Assembly: GCA_021613375.1 (NCBI GenBank)
Contig: CM038716.1
Coordinates: 12,464,774 to 12,528,773 of the forward strand
Length of the DNA: 64,000 bases
Direction: 5' to 3'
Source: Megaleporinus macrocephalus
Lineage: Eukaryota; Chordata; Actinopteri; Characiformes; Anostomidae
Under the pieces are notes generated by a model, which was given only the letters and a program-made list of their open reading frames with translations, was not told where the DNA came from and ran no database searches. The position numbers and the translations under genes were made by a program. Positions 33,625 to 45,335 of this stretch are shown piece after piece (within the stretch, counting starts at the first letter, position 1; each line of letters starts with the position of its first letter).

Positions 33625-35436
33625 TAGTAGTTTACCTGTACACAGGTAGGTGAAGGTAGGGTTAGAGTTTACCTGTACACACACAGGTAGGTGAAGGTAG
33701 GGTTAGAGTTTACCTGTACACAGGTAGGTGAAGGTAGTGTTGGACAGGTTACCTGTACACAGGTAGGTGAAGGTAGTGTTAGACAGTTTACCTGTACACA
33801 GGTAGGTGAAGGTAGGGTTAGAGTTTACCTGTACACACACAGGTAGGTGAAGGTAGGGTTAGAGTTTACCTGTACACAGGTAGGTGAAGGTAGTGTTGGA
33901 CAGGTTACCTGTACACAGGTAGGTGAAGGTAGTGTTAGACAGTTTACCTGTACACAGGTAGGTGAAGGTAGTGTTGGACAGGTTACCTGTACACAGGTAG
34001 GTGAAGGTAGTGTTGGACAGGTTACCTGTACACAGGTAGGTGAAGGTAGTGTTGGACAGGTTACCTGTACACAGGTAGGTGAAGGTAGTGTTACAGTTTA
34101 TCTGTACACAGGTAGGTGAAGGTAGGGTTAGAGTTTACCTGTACACAGGTAGGTGAAGGTAGTGTTGGACAGGTTACCTGTACACAGGTAGGTGAAGGTA
34201 GTGTTACAGTTTATCTGTACACAGGTTGGTGAAGGTAGTGTTGGACAGTTTACCTGTACACAGGTAGGTGAAGGTAGTGTTAGACAGTTTACCTGTACAC
34301 AGGTAGGTGAAGGTAGTGTTGGACAGTTTACCTGTACACAGGTAGGTGAAGGTTGTGCTAGACAGTTTACCTGTACACAGGTAGGTGAAGGTTGTGCTAG
34401 ACAGTTTACCTGTACACAGGTAGGTGAAGGTAGTGTTAAACAGTTTACCTGTACACAGGTAGGTGAAGGTAGTGTTGGACAGTTTACCTGTACACAGGTA
34501 GGTGAAGGTAGTGTTACAGTTTATCTGTACACAGGTAGGTGAAGGTAGTGTTACAGTTTACCTGTACACAGGTAGATGAAGGTAGTGTTACAATATACCT
34601 GTACACAGGTAGGTGAAGGTAGTGTTACCGTTTACCTGTACACAGGTAGGTGAAGGTAGTGTTAGACAGTTTACCTGTACACAGGTAGGTGAAGGTAGGG
34701 TTAGAGTTTACCTGTACACAGGTAGGTGAAGGTAGTGTTACAGTTTACCTGTACACAGGTAGGTGAAGGTAGTGTTAGACAGTTTACCTGTACACAGGTA
34801 GGTGAAGGTAGTGTTACAGTTTATCTGTACACAGGTTGGTGAAGGTAGTGTTAGACAGTTTACCTGTACACAGGTAAGTGAAGGTAGTGTTAGACAGTTT
34901 ACCTGTACACAGGTAGGTGAAGGTAGTGTTAGACAGTTTAACTGTACACAGGTAAGTGAAGGTAGTGTTAGACAGTTTACCTGTACACAGGTAGGTGAAG
35001 GTTGTGCTTGACAGTTTACCTGTAAACAGGTAGGTGAAGGTAGTGTTAGACAGTTTACCTGTACACAGGTAGGTGAAGGTAGTGTTAGACAGTTTACCTG
35101 TACACAGGTAGGTGAAGGTAGTGTTAGACAGTTTACCTGTACACAGGTAGGTGAAGGTAGTGTTAGACAGTTTACCTGTACACAGGTAGGTGAAGGTAGT
35201 GTTAGACAGTTTACCTGTACACAGGTAGGTGAAGGTAGTGTTACAGTTTACCTGTACACAGGTAGGTGAAGGTTGTGCTAGACAGTTTACCTGTACACAG
35301 GTAGGTGAAGGTAGTGTTAGACAGTTTACCTGTACACAGGTAGGTGAAGGTAGTGTTAGACAGTTTACCTGTACACAGGTAGGTGAAGGTAGTGTTACAG
35401 TTTACCTGAACACAGGTAGGTAAAGATAGTATTACA
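33625..35436. repeat. 36-39-bp minisatellite (locus 2), ~47 copies
   Basis: Same unit as at 14.67 kb. Variants GGGTTAGAGTTTACC, TTGGACAGGTTACC and TTGTGCTAGACAG form local clusters. CAGGTAGGTG in each unit is both a strong 5' splice-site match and a CAGGTA-type E-box. Frames such as FTCTQVGEGSVRQ are artefacts. Confidence 0.96.
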
Positions 35437-35641
35437 GAATCTGGCAAGGTGCTACAGGGGCGTGGTCAAAGCTAAAACCTGATGTTTGAAGTTTGTTCAA
35501 CTTAAAAATATTAGTGTACTCAGTTCTTCTTTCAAAATAGTAGAACATACTAAAATATTTTAAGTAATGAAATAAAACTTTAGTTTTTAAACAATCAGTA
35601 CATAAACTCTTTACACACAAACTAATTAGGGGCTAACAGTG
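35437..35641 (+). mobile_element. CACTG element fragment F (right end only)
   Basis: AATCTGGCAAGGTGCTACAG then GGGCGTGGT through TAATTAGGGGCTAACAGTG. Joined abruptly to the 39-bp array. Confidence 0.85.
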
Positions 35642-36180
35642 TGAATCCCTGGTCTCAGGGTTTCCCAGCAGAACAGTCATTCAAATCATCCCCCCAGCCC
35701 CCTCTCATCGTCCTGGTGTCATCACTTCCACAAGTAAACAGCACAAAAAGAGAAAATGGAACTCATTGCACCAGGAAAAACTTCTTCCATTGCTATAAGC
35801 ATCAGTGCCGATGCTTGCATGCCCTTTATAGGTACTGTCAACAGTGGACGGGGTCAGCATGGGCATTCTGACTGGGTACACTGTACGTCATGACACATTC
35901 CTTCTGTGACCATCGCTAAAAATCTCTGGAACTTGTGCCACAGTATCCCTTCGGCCAGTTCAGACCAGACTGGATAATTGGCCTGCACTGGGGACCAGGA
36001 GGAACCATGAGGTCATGAAGATGTGGCCTCTGTCAAAATCACTAGAATCTTCTCGCCTGCTCATTTCTCCTGATTCCAACACATCAACCACGAGAACTGT
36101 CTCTCAAGCAGCACCGCTATCAGGTCATGGCATCAGGTCATCTGTGAGTGGCCATCGTATTTCAGCTCAACGGTACATCT
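35642..36180. mobile_element. Probable dispersed-element fragments
   Basis: GGACGGGGTCAGCATGGGCA then TTCTGACTGGGT resembles a transposon-derived repeat common in fish (memory only). No intact ORF; boundaries uncertain. Confidence 0.35.
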
Positions 36181-36535
36181 ACAGGGTTTGGACAATGAAA
36201 CTGAAACACCTGTCATGTTAGTTTGGGAGGTTTCATGGCTAAGTTGGACCAGTCTGGTGTTCAATCTTCATTAATTCACCAGTAAGAGCAGAGTGTGAAG
36301 TTCAGTCAGCAGGTAAGACACAGTTTAGCTCAAAATATTGCAATAACACAACATTATGGGACATACCAGAGTTCAAAAGAGGACAAACTGTTGGTGCACG
36401 TCTTGCTGGCACATCTGTCACCAAGACAGCAAGTCTTTGTGATGAATCAAGAGCCACGGTATCCAGGGTAATGTCAGCATACCACCAAGAAGGACCAACC
36501 ACGTCCAACAGGATTAGAAGCCTAGAAATTGTGGA
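36181..36535 (+). pseudogene. Tc1-like transposase, N-terminal half with left end
   Basis: ACAGGGTTTGGACAATGAAA matches the terminal sequence at 27488. The frame from about 36369 reads EFKRGQTVGARLAGTSVTKT then ASLCDESRATVSRVMSAY, the helix-turn-helix DNA-binding domain of Tc1-like transposases. It stops being recognisable after the SNRIRS segment. This is the N-terminal complement to the C-terminal relic at 27 kb, from the same family. Confidence 0.8.
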
Positions 36536-36717
36536 AAGGAATTAATTAAATTGATACATACTGTAGTTCTAAATCTTCTGTTTACTCATATGTATTTTCT
36601 GAAATTCCCAGATATAACAGCTCATTTGTAATTCTTCAGATTAAAAGGGGCTCCCTCCTTTAAAAAGATATAACCTGCATTTGGATCAATCTAAAAACAG
36701 ACAGGGCTGCTTTGTGA

Positions 36718-37662
36718 ACATGACTTAAAATGTTCTAGTATGTTCTACTATTTTGAAAGAAGAACTGAGTACACTAATATTTTTAAGTTGAACAAACTTC
36801 AAACATCAGCTTTTAGCTTGGACCACGCCCCTGTAGCACCTTGCCAGATTCTCATTGGTCAGTTCAGTCTAGACTAGTTTGAGTTGTTTAGTGGAGCTTG
36901 TAAAGGTTTTGAAGTCTTTTTCTATTTTCACTGTAAGGTTTGGTGTTTTCTGAGTTTAACTTCTTTTCCTCGGACAGAAACTCTGTAGTGCTGGGATTTC
37001 TCTACAGTGGACATTTTCTCCATTGTTTTCTTTTCTTGAAGAACTACAGAGAACTACAATTAACCAAGCCGCCATCTTCCCTCTCTTTTTCTCATTCTGG
37101 AACTTGGTAAGTGGTTTTCCGTGTTCAAGTGGTGTAAAACTGTTGTTCTGCAGTTGATGCTGATCTAAAGTTAGAAAATGTAATTTACTGTGTTTTTATC
37201 ATTTCAATGTGTAAACTGTATTTAAGAATTATTGTAAGATAAACAGTTTTCTAACTAGACCAATCAAAACCAGTCATCATCACTACTGAACCCTTCAAGA
37301 GTCAGAATCATCCTAGATGATCCCAGTGATGTAGTTTTAAATAAAATTAAACTAAATGTAACTGCTGTCTGTGTTCTTTTGATGTAGAGAACATCAGCTT
37401 TTTATAGAGACTAGTTTTAAGTTTTTCAACTTAATTCTGATTACAGGAAACTCAATGTTGAGTTGAACTAAATGGTCAGTAGGGTTGATTTTACTAAATA
37501 TTTTAAGTACAAACCATTTAGATTTCATTGTATTCAACTCAAATGATCACTTCCAGTTTATTTGATATTAAAGTTGATTTTACTCAAACCATTCGATTTT
37601 CTCTAGTTTGCATTACTTCAATATTTTAAGGCAATCACTCAAACTTATCCGGGTTTACAGTG
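36718..37662 (-). mobile_element. CACTG element copy D (reverse, one end truncated)
   Basis: Ends CCGGGTTTACAGTG at 37662 with TA following. The other end is cut at CATGACTTAAAATG. In plus orientation: CCACGCCCC ~36823, ATTGG ~36855, GCCGCCATCTT 37068-37078, pyrimidine tract to 37095, GGTAAGTGG ~37106, then TGTTCTTTTGATGTAG ~37373-37388. Confidence 0.85.
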
Positions 37663-37664
37663 TA

Positions 37665-38080
37665 TTGGGGAACACTGGTATAGAATAAGACTGAACACTG
37701 TAGATGGAAAGCTCTAATTGTTGCGGGATATGTATCACTGAGTACTGATGCTGGTGATTGGATGGCGTTGGTGTTGGGCTGTAGAGGAATCGTCAGCACG
37801 TGGCGGGGTTAGGCGGGGGTGTACTTAGGTGTGATGCTCGACGGGCCACTGTGTGATTCCCTGAGCAGGAGCAGAACAGAGAGCAGGACTGGCGTCAGTG
37901 GAGAGGATGACTGACAGATCGCTCCGTCGCTGAGCTATCTCTGGGAAACTCACGGCCTGTCTGAAGAAATGGCAGCTATCACTTCATATAACAGGTACAT
38001 AGTATTCCATCTCTCTCGCTCCGTCTCTCTCCCTCTGTGTCTCACTCGCCGTAAGGCTTAGCCCTGTCAACTCCATTACA
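37665..38080. other. Low-copy stretch with a possible but unproven exon
   Basis: An ATG at 37969 gives MAAITSYN and is followed by a GTACAT donor-like site at ~37993, after a GC-rich leader. Weak donor and no second exon, so not called as a gene. Confidence 0.2.
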
Positions 38081-38084
38081 CCAG

Positions 38085-38995
38085 AAACTAGTAAGAATTA
38101 TTCAGTGGCTACTATAAATTACATGATATCTACTATAAATTATTATTCAGTACTTACTGTGAATGATTTAGTAACTATTTTCACTTATTCAGTAAGTACA
38201 CATTTTTTATTCAGTAGCTGCTATGATTTTTTAGTAATTACTGGGATTATACAGTAACTTCTACAAGCTACTCAGTAACTGCTTGGAATTTATTAGTAAC
38301 TACTGTTTATTATTTAGTAACTACTGAGATTATACAGTAAATATTACAATTTTCTTAGTAATTAATGGGAATTATTAATAGTTACTAGTATTTATTATTA
38401 AGTAAATACTGGAATTATACAGTAACTGCTACAAATTACTCAGCATTTACTATCAATCATTTAGCAACTGCTGTGAATTATTTAGTAACTAGTAGGAATT
38501 ATTCAGTAGATGCTATGAATTATTTAGTAATTACTGGGATTATACAGTAACCTCTACAAGCTACTCAGTAACTACTGGGAATTTATTAGTTACTACTATT
38601 TATTATTAAGTAAATACTGGGATTATACAAAAACTACTGCATGTTACTCAGTAACTACTGAAAATTGTTCAGCAGCTACTACAAATGTCTCTATAACCAA
38701 TTGAAATTATTCAGTAACTACAACAATCTCCCAGAAATTAATGAGAATTATTTAGTAACTACTATTTATTATTATGCAACTAAAGGGATTATACAGTAAC
38801 TATTACAAATTATTCAGCATACTACTATGAAATTGATTAGTAACTACTGGAAAGTACTTACTAACTACTGGAAATTGCTCAATAACTGCTATGAATTAAA
38901 CATTAATTCCATAACAACTGTGGATTATTCAGTATCTGCTATTGGGTAACTTGAAACTATGAAATATTCAGTAACTTTTAATAACAGAATCTGAA
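38085..38995. repeat. AT-rich degenerate minisatellite (TTCAGTAACTACT type)
   Basis: About 20-22-bp units built on ATTATTCAGTAACTACTA, highly diverged. Related to the arrays at 40.08-41.3 and 43.2-44.45 kb. Confidence 0.85.
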
Positions 38996-39990
38996 AATGG
39001 TCTTTAAACTGTGTTAACTTTTCATGAAAAATAAAAATATTATAAATCTAATGGGTCAACATACTTTTTATTTTTTTAACTTGTCATTATTCATATTCAG
39101 TGCAGCTTTGCACAGAAAATAGCATTTACCTTCACTTGCTATTTGTTAACGAGCGATTGATTGGTCTATATTGATCCTCCAGGCCAATCACTAAGGAGAA
39201 ATGCATCTATATCTCAATCTATGTTGAGAGCACAGTAGGCATTTCCAGGCATCGAGCGAACCTTTCACATTTAGTAGAACACATTAAGGCTTCTGGCCTA
39301 AACCTCTAGCAAAGCAAAGGTGTTTCAGAAAAGAACGGTGGATGCAGTGAGACCGGTGACGTTTGACGATTTATTGAAAATTCAGGAACGCCTGGCCTTC
39401 AGCCTCGCAGCCCCGACATGTGTATCCAACCTGATTTCACACTTCTGAATGAAAAGGGTGACCTTTAATGGAAAAAACAGGAAAAAGTTGAAGAGGCATC
39501 CATCAATATGATTTTAGTCGCACATGCACCGTTCCGCAGGTCGTATTGGAGAAGTGTCTCGGCTTGTCTGTAGAGGTTTCGCTCCACTTTGACATTCGGA
39601 AGTGAAATGAAGTCCCAGTTTTGATTTTATGCTCTAAAGGTTCCTTCATTACTTCAATAAACGCCTTTATTCTTGTGAGGGATGGAAAAGTCTTCAAGAC
39701 TGCATCCGTCTTCCAGCCTCCACAAAAAGAACGTTGACATTTTGTCAATTTGTCCCCTACATGCTTTGGAAATTGATTGCATACAGGGGTTTATGAGGGA
39801 CTACAATGTAAGATATTGCAACCTTTGTGAAAGTCATTGTGATATTACAATACAATCCCCCAAACTCTATTTATAAACTTTGTAATGTAAATCATAAATT
39901 TACTCTAAAAACCTTGTGTTTCCAAAATTATAATATATTTAAGTCAGTGGAACCAGATTTCTGGGTCTGGCCATTTTTTTAATTTTTTTA
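38996..39990. other. Low-copy island between satellite blocks
   Basis: 39090-39860 is single-copy with ORFs under 85 codons. Possible conserved non-coding sequence; no motif named. Confidence 0.3.
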
Positions 39991-41300
39991 TCAACAATTG
40001 AAAATTTTCAAAATTGAAGATGCAAGAGTTTGTTTCCAACTCAAGCTATTTTATAATCATTACATCATAGAAAGTGTTTTGCTAGAAATATCTCAGTAAA
40101 TACTAGCAGGTATTCAGTAACTACTACAAATTTCTCAGTAATTAATGGTAATTATTCAGTAATGACTATAAATGATTTTGTAATTACTGGGATCATACAG
40201 TAACTACTACATGTTACTCACTAACTACGGGAAATTTGTCAGTAACTACTACAAATTTCTCAGAAATTAATAAAAAAATATTTAGTAACTCCTATTTATT
40301 ATTAAGTAACTACTATGAATTACTCAGTACCTACTGGGAATTATTTAGTAACTACTGCAAATGATTCAGCTACTATTGTGAATTATTCAGTTATTTATTA
40401 ATTATTCAACTACTATGAACTTAATTCACTAACTACTGAAAATTACTCAATAACTACTATTAATTACACAGTAAGTAGTACCATGAATTATTACGTATCT
40501 ATTATGTTATTCAGACTTTTAAACACAGTATAAAAGGCAACCGACTTTTAAAAAATTTTATCAGCAATTTAAAAGCAGTTTGTTTCCAACTCAAGCTATT
40601 TATAGTCATTACATCATAGAAAGTGTTTTGCTAGAAATAACTCAGTAACTACTAGCAGATATTCAGTAACTACTACAAATTTCTTAGTAATTAATGGTAA
40701 TTATTCAGTAATAACTATAAATGATTTTGTAACTACTGGTAATTATTCAGTAACTTTTACGAATTACTCAGTAATAATGGGAATATTTAGTAACTACTAT
40801 TTATTATTAAGTAATTACTGAGATTATACAGTAACTACAACATGTTACTCAGTAACTACTGGGAATTGTTCAGTAAGTACTACGAATTCCTCAGAAATAA
40901 ATCAAAAAAATTTAGTAACTCCTATTTATTATTAAGTATCTACTATGAATTACTCATTAATTAATGGAAATTATTTAGTAACTCTTGCAAATGATTTAGC
41001 TACTGCTGTGAATTATTTAATTATTTATTCATTATTTAGCCACAATGAATTTAATTAGAAACTACTCACTAACTACTGGAAATTACTTAATAACTACTAT
41101 AAATTACACAGTAAGTAGTACAATGAATTATTACGTATCTATTATATGTTATTCAGACTTTTACTCATAGTATAAATGGCAAACGGCATTTTTAATTTTT
41201 TTATCAGCAATTTAAAATTTTCAAAATTGAAGATGCAAGAGTTTGTTTCCAACTCAAGCTATTTTATAGTCATTACATCATAGAAAGTGTTTTACTGCAA
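39990..41300. repeat. Higher-order AT satellite: TTCAGTAACTACT array plus ~90-bp linker, units of ~0.6 kb
   Basis: The linker ATTGAAGATGCAAGAGTTTG then TTTCCAACTCAAGCTATTTT recurs near 40013, 40575 (partial) and 41228, separated by degenerate ~20-bp repeats. The same unit appears near 43795 and 44470. Confidence 0.85.
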
Positions 41301-41409
41301 CAACCTAAAGAAAGGACTTCATATAAACACACAACTGCACTAGTTTAACTCAAAGTTTTACTTTAATGAACAAAGATTTATTCAGTAAGATTAAATAAAA
41401 ATAATTTAA

Positions 41410-42055
41410 TTATATCTCAGCACAGTGCAGTCAAACAAGTACTGTTCTCCTGACAACCGCCAAACCCAGACTCGTCCACTGGATCACCAGATGGAGAAGC
41501 GTGATTGGTCACTCCAGAGAACACGTGTCCACTGCTCTAGAGTCCAGTGGCGGCGTGCTTTACTCCACTGCATCCGACGCTCTGCATTGTTCTTGGTAAT
41601 GTAAGGCTTGGATGCAGCTGCTCGGCCATGTAGACCCATTCCATGAAGCTCTCTACGCTCTGTTCTTGAGTTGATCTGAAGACCACATGAAGTTTGGAGG
41701 TCTGTAGTGATGGACTCTGTAGAAAGTTGGTGACCTCTGTGCACTATGCTCCTCAGCATCCGCTGACCCGTTCTGTCATTGTACGTGTTCTACCACTTGG
41801 TGGCGGAGTTATTATCGTTCCCAATCACCACTTTGTTGTAACACCACTGACAGTCCACTGTGGAATATTTAGTAGTGAGGAAACTTCACCTCTGGACTTC
41901 ACAGGTGGTGTCCTATCACGGTACCACGCTGGAGTTCACTGAGCTCCTGAGAGAGACCCATTCTTTACTAATGAGTGTAGAAGCTCTGCATGACTAGGTG
42001 CTGCTTTTATACACCTGTGGCCATGGAAGTGATTGGAACACCTGAATTCAGTGAA
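41410..42055 (-). pseudogene. Tc1-like transposase relic (N-terminal to first catalytic Asp)
   Basis: Minus strand: MGLSQELSELQRGTVIG near 41962, then broken frames, then an open stretch 41484-41759 with LRSIVHRGHQLSTESITTDL, RRELHGMGLHGRAAASKPYI and RRHWTLEQWTRVLWSDQSRF. WSDQSRF is the WSDESRF block with the first catalytic Asp, the Glu replaced by Gln. Coding similarity continues to 41410 (GRVWVWRL, GEQYL), then is cut by AT-rich repeat. DNAP and PDLNPIE blocks are absent. Confidence 0.88.
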
Positions 42056-43058
42056 TTGCAGCAAAATTCAAGGCGGACTGGGATTAGTGGGAGATATTAA
42101 TCTTAACCATTTTGTGTAGTGAGACATTTAAGAACCCAAATTTTGACAAATTAAGGATTGAACTTACTACTAAGTGCAGGAACCAGTGTGGAAGGCTCAT
42201 CGCCAGAGAAGAGAAAGCCTGAAGAAGCAAAACGAAATAAGACCAGCAAACCTGATTGCCACAGTAGGTTCCCGGAGGCATGGGTGAGGAGGGGTGGGGT
42301 TCAGTTGGTAGAAGTCTGAAGTTACACACCGTTCCTTGAAGAGTGGACCGAAAACAAGTTTCCTAAAAACTATGGAGGCTGTAATAACTGCACAAACTAG
42401 ATAAGACCTTCACTTAAAACCAAAGCAGTTACGTTCCGCCCGTTCAGACTATAGCGCTCGAACCTGTAAACACCCCAGTACTGTATAAATCACTGTTCAG
42501 GAGGACTGTGCTAACTTCATAAGAGCAGGAACAGAAGCTCGTAGCTTAAAGTAACAAGATGTAATGGCTCTTGTCTATTGGTCCATTCATCATCGCTGTG
42601 CAGCCGCACGGTATTCCATAACAAATATACAGTTTTTAGGAAAACACTAGAATTTCTCACACCACCACTGATCTACAGCCTGGGCTAAGCGAGGTGTAAC
42701 CCTCTGAATACACTCCGGGCTCAGAGTAAGTCACAGATGTGCTCCTCCGGTTGCCTTGTCTTGCATCACGCGCTCCATTTCGGTGGCTAATTCCCTCCGC
42801 AGCTCCTCTAAGTGAGCCATTTTTCCCAATGTGCTGTTGCGTTTTGTCATGTGCAGCTGTTTGGAAGGTCGGAGACGCGGAACACAGTTGTTGGAGACGA
42901 TGCTTGCTGCTGATTAATCACCGTTCAGTTTTTATACCTGTCCAAAAGTCTGTGGACGCCCGCTCATCCAGAGAGATTGGAATGGTTTAGAGTTTGTGAG
43001 TTTTGTGAGTTATTTACCATGTGTGTTTACATAGAGAGGAATTTGGCCTCCACATATA
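42056..43058. other. Low-copy stretch without a recognised gene
   Basis: 42720-42980 is moderately GC- and CpG-rich. ORFs of 80-83 codons have no motif. Confidence 0.3.
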
Positions 43059-43205
43059 AACCATCCACACTAGTGAACACACACACACACACACTAGGGG
43101 GCAGTAAAACACTCACACACACACACACACACACTAGCGAACACACACACACACTATGGAGATTATACAAGACTTCTTTGTGCAGTTGAGCTTCTGTCTC
43201 ACCAA
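43059..43205. repeat. CA-rich tandem block, first copy of a ~145-bp direct duplication
   Basis: AAACCATCCACACTAGTGAA to GAGCTTCTGTCTCACCA is repeated at 44750-44893 with (CA)n length differences. Confidence 0.88.
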
Positions 43206-44748
43206 TAACTACTAGCAGATATTCAGTAACTACTACAAATTTCTTAGTAATTAATGGTAATTATTCAGTAATAACTATAAATAATTTTGTAACTACTGGT
43301 AATTATTCAGTAACTTTTACGAATTACTCAGTAATAATGGGAATATTTAGTAACTACTTTTTATTATTACGTAATTACTGAGATTATACAGTAACTACAT
43401 CATGTTACTCAGTAACTACTGGGAATTGTTCAGTAAGTACTACCAATTCCTCAGAAATTAATAAACAAAAATTTAGTAACTCCTATTTATTATTAAGTAA
43501 CTACTATGAATTACACAGTACCTACTTGGAATTATTTAGTAACTACTGCAAATGATTAAGCTACTACTGTGAATTATTCAATTATTTATTAATTATTCAA
43601 CTACTATGAATTTAATTAGAAACTACTGGAAACTACTCACTAACTACTGGAAATTACTTAATAACTACTATGAATTACACAGTAAGTAGTACAATGAATT
43701 ATTACGTATCTATTATATGTTATTCAGACTTTTACTCATAGTATAAATGGCAAACGGCATTTTAAATTTTTTATCAGCAATTGAAAATTTCCAAAATTGA
43801 AGATGCAGGAGTTTGTTTCCAATTCAAGCTATTTTATAGTCATTACATCATATAAAGTGTTTTGCTAGAAATAACTCAGTAACTACTAGCAGATATTCAG
43901 TAACTACTACAAATTTCTTAGTAATTAATGGTAATTATTCAGTAATAACTATAAATAATTTTGTAACTACTGGTAATTATTCAGTAACTTTTACGAATTA
44001 CTCAGTAATAATGGGAATATTTAGTAACTACTTTTTATTATTACGTAATTACTGAGATTATACAGTAACTACATCATGTTACTCAGTAACTACTGGGAAT
44101 TGTTCAGTAAGTACTACCAATTCCTCAGAAATTAATAAACAAAAATTTAGTAACTCCTATTTATTATTAAGTAACTACTATGAATTACTCATTAATTAAT
44201 GCGAATTATTTAGTAACTCTTGCAAATGATTTAGCAACTGCTGTGAATTATTTAATTATTTATTAATTATTTAACCACAATGAATTTAATTAGAAACTAC
44301 TGGAAACTACTCACTAACTACTGGAAATTACTCAATAACTACTATGAATTACACAGTAAGTAGTACCATGAATTATTATGTATCTATTATATGTTATTTG
44401 GACTTTTACACATAGTATAAATGGCAACCGGCATTTCAAATTTTTTTTATCAGCAATTGAAAATTTTCAAAATTGAAGATGCAAGAGTTTGTTTCCAACT
44501 CAAGCTATTTTATAGTCCTTACATCATAGAAAGTGTTTTACTGCAACAACCTAAAGAAAGGACTTCATATAAACACACAACTGCACTAGTTTAACTCAAA
44601 GTTTTACTTTAATGAAGAAAGATTTATTCAGTTAGATTAAATAAAAATAATTTAATTATATCTCAGCACAGTGCAGTCAGACAAGTACTGTTCTCCTGAC
44701 AACCGCTAAACCCAGACTCGTCCACTGGATCGCCAGACGCAGAAGCGT
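43206..44748. repeat. Segmental copy of the 40.6-41.5 kb AT satellite plus Tc1 fragment
   Basis: 43206-43790 and 43870-44455 are near-identical ~667-bp tandem units also matching 40.64-41.22 kb. 44530-44748 copies 41290-41510, including the truncated Tc1 coding end (GCACAGTGCAGTC...GAAGCGTGA). It is bounded by the ~145-bp direct repeat. Confidence 0.88.
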
Positions 44749-44893
44749 GATAAACCATCCACACTAGTGAACACACACACACACACTAGGGGGCAGTAAA
44801 ACAGTCACATACACACACACACACACTAGCAAACACACACACACTATGGAGATTATACAAGTTGTGCAGTTGAGCTTCTGTCTCACCAGTTAG
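44749..44893. repeat. CA-rich tandem block, second copy of the direct duplication
   Basis: Matches 43059-43205, then continues into single-copy GTTAGTGCCTCGTATT. Confidence 0.88.
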
Positions 44894-45335
44894 TGCCTCG
44901 TATTATAGTTCCTACATGTTTTATCTGGTTTGCTGAATGTTCCAGAATGAAATAACCTAAGAATCTCAGGATTGATTGACTGGCAATCAGATTTCAGAAC
45001 TTAAGAGCAACTGGAACTGATTTAGAAGACCATTTGATTTAGAAGACCAGCCCATATGGCTCTTGCTGTTTGTCTTGGTGTGAACACTTATTATGTGTTG
45101 TATATAATTAATCATTTTTTAACCAAGAGACTTGCAAAATTGAAGGTGTTCTTAGGCTTAGTGTGCAGAATTTAGCTAACTGGTTTGGTTTTTTATAGCC
45201 TACTTGGTGAGCATTGCTAGTTGTCCTCACCAGTTTGTTTCATATTCCTGATCTTCATTTCAAAACCACTGTTCACGCAAAGTCAAAGATTAACTATACA
45301 TCTGTTGGATCTCCAGTCAAAACGGCCATCGGTTA
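44894..45335. other. Low-copy stretch without a gene
   Basis: AT-rich; a 61-codon ORF only. Confidence 0.25.

Noticed and set aside
37860..38000. Possible 5' UTR and first coding exon (ATG at 37969)
   Set aside because: Only nine codons, a weak GTACAT donor and no partner exon found.
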